Below, piece after piece: positions 1 to 10,587 of a stretch of 64,000 nucleotides of DNA (positions within the stretch are counted from its first letter, which is position 1; the number at the start of each line of letters is the position of its first letter). Position numbers and translations under genes: made by a program. Location: assembly GCA_949825045.1 (NCBI GenBank), contig OX463815.1, positions 28,387,356-28,451,355 of the forward strand. Direction: 5' to 3'. Source of the DNA: Argyresthia goedartella (Eukaryota; Arthropoda; Insecta; Lepidoptera; Argyresthiidae). The notes under the pieces were generated by a model. It had not been told where the DNA came from and searched no databases. It saw only the letters and a list, made by a program, of their open reading frames with translations.

Positions 1-1310
1 ATGAGAGAAGTGGCGATAAATCTGGAGATCATCAGCATAAAGATGATATGAAGAAGACAGGATGTCCGAGATGGAGTTTATGAAAATCGAGAATAGAAGA
101 GGAGAAAGAATACATCGATACATGGAAAGATACAAAGGACTTAGAGCGCAGGCTCTGAAGCGTGGCTTGTTTGACAGTGGGATCCATCACAACAGGCGGG
201 GCAGAAAGAAACTGGTTGAGACCGTTGAGATCTACATTACCAGCATGTAGGTCCCGGGCCTTACCTACACCAAGCGTTCTCAGGAATTTCCACACCTGAG
301 CTGGAGTGTAGTTCTCAATGCATTCGTGGATGTGCCGACGTTTAGCATCGCGACAGAGACGGTTGCAACGGTTGCGAAGACATTTGTAAGAGAGGAAATT
401 ATCATCTGTCGGATTCTTGCGGTATCTACACTTGGCTCTATTCCTCTTGGCCATTAGGCACTTAATAGTGTCTGTTAGCAAGGGGCAGGGTGGTGTTTTA
501 CCCTCACTTTTTTTGTAGGTGCGTGCTTGTCATAGAGACCCAGGACTATAGAATTAAAATTGGCGATTTTATTATCAACAGTCTTACTGGTAGTGACAGG
601 GGACCAGTCCATCGACATGGCATCAGACGAAAGGGACTCATGGTTGATATCCTTAAAGTTCCGGATATAAAGGAATTTCGCTCTGCTCTTGAGAGGCCTT
701 ATCTTATAAGAAAGATAAATGAGGTCATGATAAGAGAAAGGAGAGTTTAGCTGACCGTGTATTGCGACCTTGTCCAAATTGTAAATGATCATAATGTTGC
801 GAGGGAGAGCAATGAGGTTGGAAATGGGTGGCATCAAGCGGCAGAATATGCAGATTAAAGGAGTCAACCATGGACTTGAGTCTGGCAGACCGTGGATTGT
901 GTTTAAGGAGACCGGTGTTGAAATCACCAAGAATGAGGGAATCATTATAAAGTGGTGTCAGTTCATTGAGGAGTGATTCAAAGGAATCGAAATAATCGAT
1001 GCGAAGAGAGGGACTATAAAGAACACCGAGGAGGACCTTGTTGTGGTGAAGAATGATTTCGAGAAAGAGATGTTCAGCAGACTCGGAGTATTGACTAGGG
1101 GACGCACTGATCACCTTGCTCGGAATTTCCGCACGTAGATAGATAGCGACGCCCCCATCGGCCTTCCCGACTCTGTCGTTCCTGTACAGCCTGTAACCTG
1201 GAAGGGAATACAATGAGGATGGCAGCGAGGGCTTGAGGAACGACTCGTCGAAGTCGTTCGAGTTTGTTCAGTTGTTCTTCGTTCGCACTGATCCAGCAAA
1301 CATCCGCATA
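1..1310 (-). pseudogene. LINE ORF2 fragment, endonuclease half (Jockey/CR1 group)
   Basis: Read on the minus strand from about 1310 to the window edge. The first open stretch (725-1213) shows an endonuclease/exonuclease/phosphatase-type endonuclease: 'GGVAIYLR', then 'VLLGVLYSP', then the 'LILGDFN' block. It passes by a frameshift into 475-945, where the usual SDH motif reads SYHDLIYL, so a key Asp has become Tyr. A third frame (32-481) carries the basic linker before reverse transcriptase, ending near 'QFLSAPPVVMDP'. The reverse transcriptase would lie left of the window. At least two frame changes and the altered catalytic motif mean it is dead. Clade assignment is by motif style only. Confidence 0.8.
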
Positions 1311-1670
1311 GTCGATTAAAGGTAGTAGTAATATAATATAAGTAACGGCAGTGTCAGTGCTGCTTTCTTCAGATAAAATATGTTTTGTGGTTTATTGATC
1401 CGTTTTTTATTTTTTATGTTAGATGTTGAGCTGAATGAGACTGAAAGACGAATGAATACACTCAATCAAAAAATCGCCTTCGCCTCTCCTTGTCTCCGGC
1501 TCATAAAAAACACTCTAGTCTAGGGAGTAGCCACAAGACTACCCATGCCCAGATGTCGGTTTCGTATCAACAATAACCTAATAGTAGCCACAAGACTGCC
1601 TAGTAAGTGGGGTGCCCCGACTCAGATTTCAAAATCAGTAGACCAGCCAAGTTTGCTATACTAGGTACAC
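1311..1670. other. No gene seen; short direct repeat
   Basis: AT-rich sequence without a convincing reading frame. The 15-mer agtagccacaagact occurs twice about 57 bases apart (near 1527 and 1584). Nothing else was recognised. Confidence 0.5.
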
Positions 1671-1873
1671 TACCTACTTTATTCCACGTTCGTATTCACC
1701 CAACTTTACAATACGTTTTTGACATCTATCATGAAATACCTAAGGAAAGAGTAAAAATTGCGTTTCATTTCGGGCATACAAAATTATATTTTGTTTTAGG
1801 TATTATAAATCCAAAACAAGTTTCCGGCAATTAAGATTAGGATAAAAGGTTCAAGAATATAGTCAACTATCCG
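1670..1873 (+). repeat. Dispersed repeat, copy 1
   Basis: About 200 bases, from 'cacccaactttacaatacg' to 'agtcaactatcc', recur at 2399-2590 at roughly 85-90% identity by eye. Both contain the phrases 'tttttgacatctatcatg' and 'ttttgttttaggtatta'. No coding potential survives in both copies. It is probably a non-autonomous element or element tail of unknown class. Confidence 0.7.
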
Positions 1874-2116
1874 GTAAAGGTCTTGATCACGGACACGTGA
1901 ATTTAGAGGAGGGGGGGAGGAGGGGGGCGAGGGGACCTCTCCCCCCCTAAGTCTCAATTGTCGGAAACTAGGGGTATTTTTGTTATGAATTTTCAAAAAT
2001 CGCATTTTGAGGTTATTTTTTACTATGGGATTTTTACAAAAAGGCATTGTTTGTAGTACCTATTTATGTTCGAAATCGCCTTAGATTCGGCTACTAGGGC
2101 TCATAAAAAAGGCATG

Positions 2117-2300
2117 TATTTAATCGCACATCAAAAATACTGATTTTCACAGCAAAAACATTTTTTATGTTTTAAGTATTTTTGTTGTTCTTACATGTTC
2201 AACCTAATACGAAGGATAAAGGGGGGGGGGGGGGGTTCGCTTCGCTCACCCCCTTTACCCTTCACCTAAGCTACCGCAGTATTTTGCCCTGATATTTCAT
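2117..2300 (+). mobile_element. MITE-like element, copy 1 (right end altered)
   Basis: Starts tatttaatcgcacatcaaa and runs through a 15-G tract (2221-2235) and a 'cttcgctcaccccc' hairpin to 'aagctaccgcagtatttt'. The same order of blocks occurs at 60500-60753, where both terminal inverted repeats are intact. Here the right inverted repeat is replaced by 'gatatttcatgatatatg', so this copy is truncated or rearranged. Confidence 0.65.
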
Positions 2301-2398
2301 GATATATGAAAGAATTAAATGAAAACAGGAAAGGGCACATTCACGTAAACACATTTGGGAAACGGAATTAATGACATTTAAAATTGGCGGCATCTCAC

Positions 2399-2590
2399 AT
2401 TACTTTACATTCCATTTCACCCAACTTTACAATACGTTTTTGACATCTATCATGAAATACAAACGGAAATAGTTCAAATTGCGTTCCGTTCAGGCAGACA
2501 AAATAATATTTTGTTTTAGGTATTAAATCCAAAACAAGTTTCCGACAATTAAGACTAGGATAAAAGGTTCAAGAATATAGTCAACTATCC
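2399..2590 (+). repeat. Dispersed repeat, copy 2
   Basis: Second copy of the repeat at 1670-1873, same strand. It runs directly into a 61-bp tandem repeat at 2583-2700. Confidence 0.7.
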
Positions 2591-2700
2591 TCCTAAATAA
2601 CTCACGTAATTAAAATCAGGTGTCCGTGATCAAGACCCAACCCAACTATCCTCCTAAATAACTCTAGTAATTAAAACCAGGTGTCTATCATCAAAAACCA
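2583..2700 (+). repeat. 61-bp tandem repeat, two units
   Basis: Two units begin 'aactatcctcctaaataact' at 2583 and 2644 and differ by several substitutions. Unit 1 includes gtgtccgtgatcaagacc, the reverse complement of bases near 1878-1898. The two dispersed-repeat copies are therefore followed by this motif in opposite orientations. Confidence 0.6.
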
Positions 2701-2760
2701 ACCTCCTCCCTTCTCTACTTTCCTCCCTTCTCCCCTCATGTTCCTTCCTAAAAGTAAAGT

Positions 2761-3328
2761 GAATCTAAGATGGACGAATCCGAATCCGAAAAGCAAGGTA
2801 AGAAGCGATCTTACAACCCTGATGACTGAAGACGCTAGCAAGCAACCAAAAATCATCAAGGAGAAATCATCAATGGGCAGAAAGAAATATTCTCCTATTG
2901 ATAAATCCCCGTTTATGGTTCACGTTGTGCGATAAGTCTGGCTCCACTCTTCACCCACTCAAAAGCTTATTCCTTTTGCTGCAAAATATTGCCAACAAGT
3001 ATGTTCGTGTCAGGTAGTAAGTAACCTAACAGAATCTCTGTATGCTTTAATACTAGTGGATGCGAATTCAATCCTGATAAATCCAGTCCTGGCTCAACAC
3101 CAATATGAGGCTATCAAACCTACATTGAACATTACCCGCATGGAAGATGAGGTTATGACATTCATCAATGTTCCTTCTGGATGCGGTCGCATCTTGAAGT
3201 TGCGGAGAATAAACCATCGCTGCCAGGAAGGAGGCGAAATCATACGGAAACCCACTGAATCTGTAGTCTTAACATTAAATGGGCAGGTACTTCCTAAGCG
3301 CATATACATATGCTACGCCACTCTTTAA
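2761..3328 (+). pseudogene. Jockey-like LINE ORF1 (gag) remnant
   Basis: Three frame segments together resemble the nucleic-acid-binding ORF1 protein of Jockey-group LINEs. The first ends 'GRKKYSPIDKSPFMVHVV'. A frame-shifted middle piece reads 'GSTLHPLKSLFLLQNI'. The last (3056-3328) contains 'NPVLAQHQYEA', 'ITRME' and 'ILKLRRINHR', then 'VVLTLNGQVLPKRIYIC'. The final block matches the conserved end of the gag core, just before the zinc knuckles, which are missing. Known family role: RNA-binding coat of the LINE ribonucleoprotein. Frameshifts and lack of ORF2 make it a fossil. Confidence 0.7.
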
Positions 3329-3472
3329 TTCTAGGCATACCCAGGTCACATTCAAAGGACGTCACAGTGACGTCCTTTAACAGTCATAGAAGACGTAGAT
3401 GACGCCGTAATATAAAGTTAGATTAACCCCCAGATGACATCAATTTGTCACAGCCTCACGACGTCAGTTCAA

Positions 3473-3582
3473 GACGTTAGAGAAACGTCATCAAATGACG
3501 TTAGAGAGACGTCGTCAGATGATGTTAGAGAGACGTGATCAGGTGAGGTTAGAGAGATGTCATCAGATGTCGTTAGAGAGAC
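3473..3582 (+). repeat. 24-bp tandem array, 4.6 units
   Basis: Units start at 3473, 3497, 3521, 3545 and 3569 (partial). Unit consensus begins gacgttagagagacgtcatc. The tandem units carry acgtca/tgacgt-like half sites, as does the flank from 3359 (gacgtcacagtgacgtc). Confidence 0.85.
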
Positions 3583-3594
3583 TAATATAGTACC

Positions 3595-3640
3595 TACCTA
3601 CCTACTGACCCCTTATGTATATGGGGTCAATAGGTAGGTA
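3595..3640. repeat. Hairpin, 18-bp arms
   Basis: tacctacctactgacccc at 3595-3612 pairs with ggggtcaataggtaggta at 3623-3640 with one mismatch and a 10-base loop. Confidence 0.75.
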
Positions 3641-3704
3641 AATACAGGTAGGTAGGTAGATACAGGCTGTAAAGGAAAGGTGTAGTAATATTTTAGGGGG
3701 ATAT

Positions 3705-3816
3705 AAAACCGATTTGATCAGAGCCACTTTATTTTTCACTTCTTCATACAAATCATAGCTGATCGCCTTGCCCAAAGTGTATGTGAAAAATAAAGTTGCC
3801 ATGATAAAATCGGTTT
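3705..3816. mobile_element. Short inverted-repeat element (MITE-like)
   Basis: The left arm from 3705 (aaaaccgatttgatcagagc, then the block actttatttttcac) pairs imperfectly with the right arm ending near 3816 (gtgaaaaataaagt, then aaaatcggttt). Arms are about 36-38 bases. No flanking target duplication was confirmed. Confidence 0.5.
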
Positions 3817-3839
3817 CATAGTGAAAGTTCGTCAGAATA

Positions 3840-4420
3840 ATGTTCTTATCAACTCAGTAAAATATGACTATCTGTTATACCCTGACAAATAAGACAAAAT
3901 TAAAACAAAATAGTTATTGCAAGTTTTTTTTTAACTCTAGAGTTAATAACCAACCAAATTTTAAATGTTGATTTATAGTTGTCGCGTCTATAACTAACCA
4001 ATTTAAGTTTAAAAATTAGCAAAGTATAGACGCGTCAACTATATAGGTAGTCCCCAGCGAAGACAATGGCTGTACAAATAAAATAAAAATCTCTTTGGAC
4101 TGCGTGTGTGCTACGTTAAACTCGTACATGCTGAGAAATTTGAGATTAAAGTGATTTCAACAAATAGGCAAACGTAAAAATAATTAAAAGGTAACTAATT
4201 TAATAACCTACAAAATTTAATTCTTAACTTTTATGTAGGTATAGGTAGAGCTGTGAGCATCTGTTATAGATGAACTACCCAAAAAAAAACTGGTAGATTT
4301 TTACCCACTCGTATCAGAAAAAAATAAGAATGTTATTTCGATATGAAAATTGGTGTCATTTGTAAAGTGGATGTTTATTCAAAATTGCGAAATTAAATAT
4401 TATTTCTTGTTTGTTGGGAA
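3840..4420. repeat. Non-coding stretch with one hairpin
   Basis: AT-rich, no gene seen. tatagttgtcgcgtctata (3974-3992) pairs with tatagacgcgtcaactata (4025-4043) with one mismatch, leaving a loop of about 32 bases. Confidence 0.6.
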
Positions 4421-6070
4421 TTAAGTATGAACGTACTTCGTATTTAAAATTGACGGTAGCTCGTTACGGTATAATTTAAACGTTTTATTTATACTTTTGA
4501 TTTCATACTTGATTTGAGTTTTAACTCTGTTCTCCTCGTGAACTAAGTTTTTTGGATTTGGTTGGATTTTTGATCTTTGTTTTTCCCAACTACCCTCGGA
4601 TATTTGTCGTGCTGGGTTTTTGTTTTTAGGGGATAATCTGGTGTATTTTTTTTCTGAAGGCTGATTCCAACGGCTTCGTGGATCCTGTTCTCCACCTTTT
4701 TTGGTAATTATTATTTTCTCTTGGTATTCTTTTCGTGGCATCTTCCCGATCCTGGAACTAATAATTTTCCGGTTTTTTATCGGTTATTTTTACGGTTTCT
4801 AGGTATTTTATTGATACTCCTTTTCTCCTTCTTCTCGGTTACTTTTGTGCTGGTAGTTAAGTTATTTTTCTTGTATTTCTTTGGTTTCCCAGGACATGTT
4901 TGTACCAATTTATTTAAATAAATCTATACCTGGGATTATATGTGGAGCAAATTCTTAATTTTTCATCCGATGTCTGATCGTTTTCAACCGACTTCAATTA
5001 AACCAACTTTAATGATTCTCGTTTTGATTGGTAGGTCATCTCAGAGATCTTCAGAGGTGGTCCCATACAAATTTCAACAAATCCAAAAAAAATATACACT
5101 GATGACGTTCACCAAAAAATCTACGTTGACCTCTCATGTACACAGACTTCATTCGCATCCCGACCGGGGAGGAAGAAATAGGGCTTGACCATGAAGTCGG
5201 TTTTTTTAAGTTTTTAACTTGGTGAATTATCCCCCTTACTTTCAGCAACAGTTCCACTTCTTGCGATAATTTCAACTTTGTTCTGTCTGCCAATAGGACA
5301 GTTGCTTGTATCTCTTTTCTCCTCTCCTCGCAATGTTGGATTACTCCTTGGTTTACGTAAGAAGACGTGGAACCCGTGTCCACCAGTACTTGGTATTTGC
5401 TGTCTTGGATTTCTATTCGCGTGAAAATTCGGTTGTCTCCTCTCTTCTCTTCCTTCAATGTGTATGTTTCGTCCGTCGATTGTCCCTGTCGTTGGACTTG
5501 AAACGAGTACATCTCATTCCCTCTTCTGGCTTTTGTGATCTCGAATGCTGACTGGTAATTTATTGGCTCGAGTTCTCTATTCTTTCGGGGCCGGTATTTC
5601 TCGGTTAAATCCCTCTCTTCTAATAAGACTTCATATTCGGTTGCTTTATTCACTAAGTCTCTTAGGTTCCTAATTTCTTCTCGTTCTTTATAAAATCAAT
5701 AGTCGACATGCATATTTTATCATATTTTGTTTAGATGCGGTGGTAGAAAATTTCCCATATCTTCTTGCTAGGGTTTGCATCTCTGTGACATAGTTTACAA
5801 AAAGTTGTCTTTTATTCCGCTTGTAAGTTATAGTATCATCAGGTAGGGTTGCTTCGCAATTTCTCGGATAACAATGTAGTTTGAAATCTTCGACGAAATC
5901 TGACCATTTTCTGGCGAGCTTGATATTTGACTAGTAGGTAGTGCTTTCAATAATTCCTCCGGTTCTATGTTTTCGGACTGCAACACTTCTTCGGTTCTCC
6001 CCAGGAAGTCAATTGGGTCGGAATTGGAGTCGCCGCTTATAGACATCCTTGTTAGCGCCTTCGTTACCCA
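4421..6070 (-). pseudogene. Degraded LTR retrotransposon: gag and retropepsin (Ty3/Gypsy-like)
   Basis: On the minus strand a gag start lies near 6046 ('SNSDPIDFLGRTEE') and continues in another frame to about 5700, with 'WSDFVEDFKL' and 'QLFVNYVTEMQTLARR', which looks like the end of a Ty3-type capsid. An aspartic protease follows at 5051-5653. Its active site is 'VLVDTGSTSSYVN' (DTG intact), with a later 'TVLLADRT' block. Past the protease only broken frames and a basic 106-codon frame (4421-4741) remain. No reverse transcriptase or integrase was found and no LTR pair was recognised. Family assignment is tentative. Confidence 0.6.
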
Positions 6071-6251
6071 TGGCTTCTGGTTCTGGTTGCCTCTTGGTTT
6101 GCGGTCGTTATGCTCGTAGTAACGTAACGTTCGGGTTATAGTTTTTCGTAGTTACGGGTGATACGAATTCGGTTTTATAACGGTTTTCATTGACACGGGT
6201 GGGGTTTTTCCTTCTTCGGGAATCTGGATGATTTTACGGTCTTATCCTACG

Positions 6252-6331
6252 CGGATGCGGGTTTATCCTGGCGGATAAGGTTTTATCCTAACGGATACTG
6301 TTTTATCGTAATGGATACGGTATTACGGTAT
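6252..6331 (+). repeat. 20-bp tandem repeat, about 4 units
   Basis: Units of the type cggataaggttttatcctaa start at 6252, 6272, 6292 and 6312 and diverge progressively. It lies just upstream (minus-strand sense) of the gag remnant, where a leader or LTR would be expected. Confidence 0.75.
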
Positions 6332-6369
6332 TTCGGGTTATAAGGGTTTTTACGGTTAAATAGTGGATT

Positions 6370-7150
6370 GAAGTGCAACTTTATTCATAAGTAGTAAAAC
6401 AGAAAAAATAAAATACTTTGGAGTAGAGTTAGAAGGGGAAGAATTTTTGATAGCTGTTGAAAAAAAAGTTGTAAATACAATTATTTACAACTTTTTTTTT
6501 ACATTACATACATTACAACAATTTAAAGACGAGAAAAACTTGTTTAGGCGTCATTTTTACCAAATAATTCTCGTTCAAAAAGATTCACGATAGAATTGTT
6601 GGAGGAAGGTCCATTGAGGTTAGTAGAGGAAGAATTTTTGATAGTAAATAGTTGTAAAAAAGTTGATGAAGTGATAAAGAAAAAAGACAACTTGTTTTGT
6701 CGTCATTTTTACTGAATATTTATTAGCTTTATATCGTAGGTATATAGCTTTTAGAAATCCACCTATGAGTATGGGGGGGGGGAGGAGTGTATTATTTGAT
6801 TCCGTATCGAGAAGAAAATGCGATGTTTTAATTTGGTAGGTAGGTATAATATTTATTATACCTACCTAAAACTTGTTAAATTGAATACTTACCTATATAT
6901 GTGAAACATTTCCGGTAAAGACACGCTATGGTTATGGCTTTCTGATGAAGAAATAAATGATGTAGGCATTAGATAGGTACGTTTAAATACGATACACGGG
7001 TTTTAGAGTGGGCAGTTAAAGGTAGGTACACAGATATCGAGAGATAGGTTGAGGGGCGTGGCACGTGCGAACAAATGTAGCTCCGACAGGTTAGATATTA
7101 AAAATTCTCGGTAGTCACCGGGCGACCGCAGTGACATTCATTTCCGTTGT
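6370..7150. repeat. Non-coding, rich in inverted repeats
   Basis: No gene seen. A 17-18-bp inverted repeat lies at 6460-6499 (aaaaaaagttgtaaata with its complement). The block 'gaagaatttttgatag ... cgtcatttttac' occurs twice (about 6438-6560 and 6630-6710). A perfect palindrome of 15-bp arms (taggtaggtataata) spans 6837-6868 with a 2-base loop. A 10-G tract lies at 6773-6782. Confidence 0.6.
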
Positions 7151-7159
7151 TTTTCGAAA

Positions 7160-7239
7160 ATGCCGACCTGTGCAATACTCACGTGCAAAAATAGAAGCGA
7201 GATTGTGAACTCCAAGAACGCCGGTGTCACATATCTCTT
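7160..7239 (+). CDS. THAP zinc-finger first exon (partial gene or fossil)
   Basis: ATG at 7160 opens a reading frame beginning MPTCAILTCKNRS and ending GVTYLL at a splice-donor-like gtaagt (7240). This matches the N-terminus of THAP domains, a C2CH DNA-binding zinc finger: Met-Pro-x-Cys, four residues, Cys, then N-R-S, then a short beta strand. THAP genes often have a short first exon ending here. No second exon with the rest of the finger was found before element A begins at 7714. It may be a host gene interrupted by the retrotransposon or a P-element-type relic. The exon reading is inference from one short frame. Confidence 0.45.
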
Positions 7240-7242
7240 GTA

Positions 7243-7713
7243 AGTCTCATTCCAACTATTATTTCTTCTTAAAACACAAGTAATAAACACTATTACGAAA
7301 ATAAATCATTCGCGGAAAATTCGTCACGAATTGACATTAAAGTGACAATGTCATGTTGTTCTCGCTAAGTTTACTATACATTGCTTGTTTTGTATCTTAA
7401 TTTCACTACTTATTGCCAAACCAAAACGCAATGAATATTTCACACTTATCTAAGTACGAAAGCAAAGATGCATCGTGATACGGAGGCGAACTGTTACAAC
7501 AGAGACGACATATAGTGATGGGGATAGTGATAGGAGAATTATGTTTTTGAATCGATAGATTTTATCATTCCGCAATTACTAATATAGTTAATGTAATAAT
7601 ATAGTTATTTTATTGCTCATAATACGTAAGTTTATTGTTAGTTATTCCAATGATTGCCAAACAGGCAGTTTAGATTTTAAGTTTGATGAAAACCTCGCCC
7701 GACGAAGGATAAT
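7243..7713. other. No gene seen
   Basis: AT-rich sequence between the THAP-like exon and the repeat flanking element A. It could be intron if the exon is real. No splice acceptor plus THAP continuation was recognised. Confidence 0.4.
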
Positions 7714-8055
7714 GGGGTGTTATAAGTATTGATCGGAAATTCCGATGCTTTCAGTCAGGTCCGAAGAGTTCACAGTTATTCTACCTTCAGAAACCTCTTT
7801 GCCTCTCTTTCTAGCTGTAAGGATTCTGTTTAAAAAAAGAAGAGAGGCAAAGGGGTCTCGTATGTCGTATTTACAAACAATTTACTATTTTATTTATAGA
7901 ACCCGGCATTGTATACGACTGTCTATACCAGTGTCTATAAATTATAATCGATCGATGATACACGCTGTCCTTGCATTGTCCCAACACTAGCTCGACTAGC
8001 TAGTATACCTGCGGTAGTGTGGGTGTGTTCGGACGATAGGTGCATGACATTGCAC
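7714..8055. repeat. Repeat L, left copy (flanks element A)
   Basis: Starts ggggtgttataag and ends gacattgcac. The same sequence recurs as 14348-14419 plus 19709-19983, where element B interrupts it. It holds an internal hairpin: cctctttgcctctctt (7794-7809) pairs with aagagaggcaaagggg (7840-7855), one mismatch. On the minus strand it contains tataaataaaat, a TATA-like and AATAAA-like run. It behaves as a long direct repeat outside the element's 227-bp terminal repeat. Confidence 0.8.
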
Positions 8056-8282
8056 AATGTAGCTGGTTGAATAAAGCTGGGCTATATAAATAATAGGCAC
8101 TGGTTCATAACATGGTACAGAAGACTTTACTCTCAGGAAAACAGAAACGAACAGAACATAACGAGAATCAGACTACGACATGACAGAAAAACTACTGACA
8201 GATTCTAAAACAAAATACAAAATTAATACAAAAAAAGGTATAAAAAAGAAGAAAAGGTTTCCAAATAGGTGCGTCGTGCACA
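8056..8282 (-). repeat. Element A terminal repeat 'seg', 3' copy
   Basis: 227 bp, read on the minus strand from tgtgcacgacgcacc to cagctacatt. It matches 14121-14347. It directly follows a purine-rich tract in minus sense (complement of 8283-8298, agaaaaggggaggaa), as a polypurine tract precedes a 3' LTR. The element-internal end of the other copy is followed by a primer-binding-type TGGTCCGTCG. By these two criteria it is the LTR, though unusually short for BEL/Pao. Confidence 0.7.
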
Positions 8283-8294
8283 TTCCTCCCCTTT

Positions 8295-9993
8295 TCTATT
8301 AGAAGGGCAGCTTCACCAGCTTACAGAGGGGCCGCCGCATGACGCCCATCAGGGTGCGAACATCAGCCACCCGGATTACTCCATCGGGCCCTGGAAAAAC
8401 TGCTGTGACTCATCCCCGTGGCCAGGTGCCTCTGGGAGAGTTTGGATCTGCGATGAACACCACGTCGCCAATGGCCACCTCAGCAGCTACTCCACGCCCG
8501 CGTCTAGGGATGAGTGTTGGCAGGTATTCTTTGACCCATCGCTGCCAAAAATGGTCTGCCAGTCGAACGGCCTTGCGCCAGCTGCTTCTTGAGGTAAAAT
8601 CCGAGTCTGATAACGTGGCTGGTATCGGGCGGCCTGAAGATGCAGCCAGAAGAAAGTGCGTGGGAGTGAGCGCTTCTTCGCTGTTGTGATCGACGGCGAC
8701 ATGGGTGAGTGGGCGCGAGTTGACAAGTGCCTCAGCCTCTGCCAAAAGCGTGCGAAGCACCTTGTCCGTTGGGGCACGTTCTGTGAGTGTCACCTTGAGA
8801 GCCACTTTTACGCTCTTCACCAGTCGTTCCCAAGATCCGCCCATAAAAGGAGCGGCTGGTGGTATAAAACGCCAGTTAATCTTCTCTGAAGCAGCGTACT
8901 GCGCTTTGGCTTCGGCGTAGAGGCGACGGAGCTCTCGGTTGGCGCCTACAAAAGCGGTCCCGTTGTCTGACCAGAGTTCTGCTGGCGTGCCTCGCCGGGC
9001 TATAAAACGACGGAGGCTCATCATCGCGGAGTCCGTGGACAAACTGTCAACCACTTCCAGATGGACGGCACGGACAACGAGGCAAGTGTAGAGAGCGACA
9101 TATCTTTTCTCTCGTCTTCGGCCGATAGAGACTTGAACTGGTCCATAGTAATCAAGCCCCGTGAACGTAAACGGCCGCTTGTGATGTCCCAAACGTGCCT
9201 CGGGTAAGTCTCCTGTAGGTGGCTGGAAATTCACGGCTCGGCGAATGCGGCAAAACTGGCAGTGAAAGGCGACTGCGCGGACGGTACTTCTCAGGCTTAA
9301 TAAGTGGTAATCTTGCCGGAGCTCATTGACCACCGTCTCTGTATTGGCGTGGGCGGCCCTCCTATGATGGTGCTCCACAAGCAAACGCACTGCTGGGTGT
9401 CTTCCGTCCAGTACAATCGGACTTTTAGTTTCGTGACGTATGTGTGACGCTGCCTTAATGCGGCCGGACAATCGCATCAGTCTATCTTCCCCGATGAGAA
9501 CCCCCAGTTTGGACAGGCGACTGGAGCGTGGCAAGAGCTGAGCAGGACGACAATTGAGGTGCGTCATCTCGCTGAGAAATGAGCCCCACTGGGACTTGAG
9601 CAAGATGTGCGTCTCTGCTAGACGAATGTCAGTGGCGGCCAAAACTCTAGCTGAGCCATGTGAGGAACACGGAGCAGTGAACTGTTGCCATTGACTCGTA
9701 GGCTGAAACATAAAAGTACAAAGCCCTCCCTCTAATCGAACTAAATTATCTACACATAAGCCCCTTCGAGTTAGACTACGCATTCGCAGTAATGTGAGAT
9801 ACTTATGCGCTGTAGCAGTTGCACGCACCAGTCTGAGCCAAGAGCTGAAACGCTCAGGATCGGCTGAAACTGGCTCATGCTTGGCAACGTCACTAATGAG
9901 GTGAACTAAGTCGGGACGCACTGCGTGTTTGCACTCTTCTAAACCTGTATACTCAGGTGCACAGGGCTCAGTGGGCCACTCCGAAGAGAGCAA
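8295..9993 (-). pseudogene. Element A integrase and C-terminal domain
   Basis: A 527-codon frame (8410-9993) runs on in another frame to about 8295. An H2C2 zinc-binding region is visible ('HHHRRAAHANTET' then 'FHCQFCRIRR'). The catalytic core follows: 'FTGLDYYGPV', 'AVHLEVVDSLSTDSA', 'LWSDNGTAFVGANREL', and 'APFMGGSWERLVKSVK', which supplies the final Glu. All three D,D,E positions look present. Near the end comes the small C-terminal domain typical of BEL integrases ('VAIGDVVFIADPNSP'). Role: inserting element cDNA into the genome. A frameshift near 8415 and upstream breaks suggest it is inactive. Confidence 0.85.
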
Positions 9994-10011
9994 AAATGCA
10001 GGCCCTGATAT

Positions 10012-10587
10012 CTAGCGTGACTCAGGAGACAACGTGACGCGCTTGATGCGAGTTGCATCGTCCGCAACGTTTAAATGACTTGGCACCCAGCGCCATTCCT
10101 TCACGTCAGTTATCTCTATAATCTCGCCTACTCTATGTGACACGAACGACTTGAAAAGACGCGCCTCGCTTCGGAGCCAACCCAAAACTGTCATAGAATC
10201 GCACCAGAATATGCGTTTGACAGGTTTGAGTCTGTGAGCTTCACAAATACTGGAGGCGAGGCGAGCTGCAACCAAAGCTCCTTGAAGTTCCAAACGATTT
10301 ATGGAAATTGGTTTTAGAGGAGCTACGCGAACTTTACTACATATAAGCGCAAGCTTTACGTCACCGTTTTCCTTAATAAAACGCCAATATGCGACCGCAG
10401 AAAAGGCAGACTCGCTTGCGTCACAGAAAACGTGAAGCTCGCACTTATCTACTTTCAACTCGCCAGGACAGTAGCAGCGTGGGATCTGCAATCGGGAAGC
10501 AGCGAATAAATCTTCAAACCAATGTCTCCACGCCGCAGTCATTCTGCGAGAGCTCCTCATCCCAGTCAAGACCCTTACGCCATGCAT
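10012..10587 (-). pseudogene. Element A RNase H-like domain
   Basis: 191 codons with 'CELHVFCDASESAFSAVAYWR', 'SKVRVAPLKPISINRLELQGAL' and 'IFWCDSMTVLGWLRSEAR', the pattern of the RNase H domain in BEL/Pao pol (Asp, Glu and Asp positions visible). It overlaps the end of the reverse transcriptase frame in a different frame and is closed by a stop at 10012, so the chain to integrase is broken. Confidence 0.85.

Noticed and set aside
3473..3582. Possible CRISPR-like array
   Set aside because: Units are contiguous with no spacers, and the sequence is eukaryotic; it is an ordinary tandem repeat.
3602..3802. 66-codon minus-strand frame
   Set aside because: Lies within two hairpins; composition explained by the inverted repeats.
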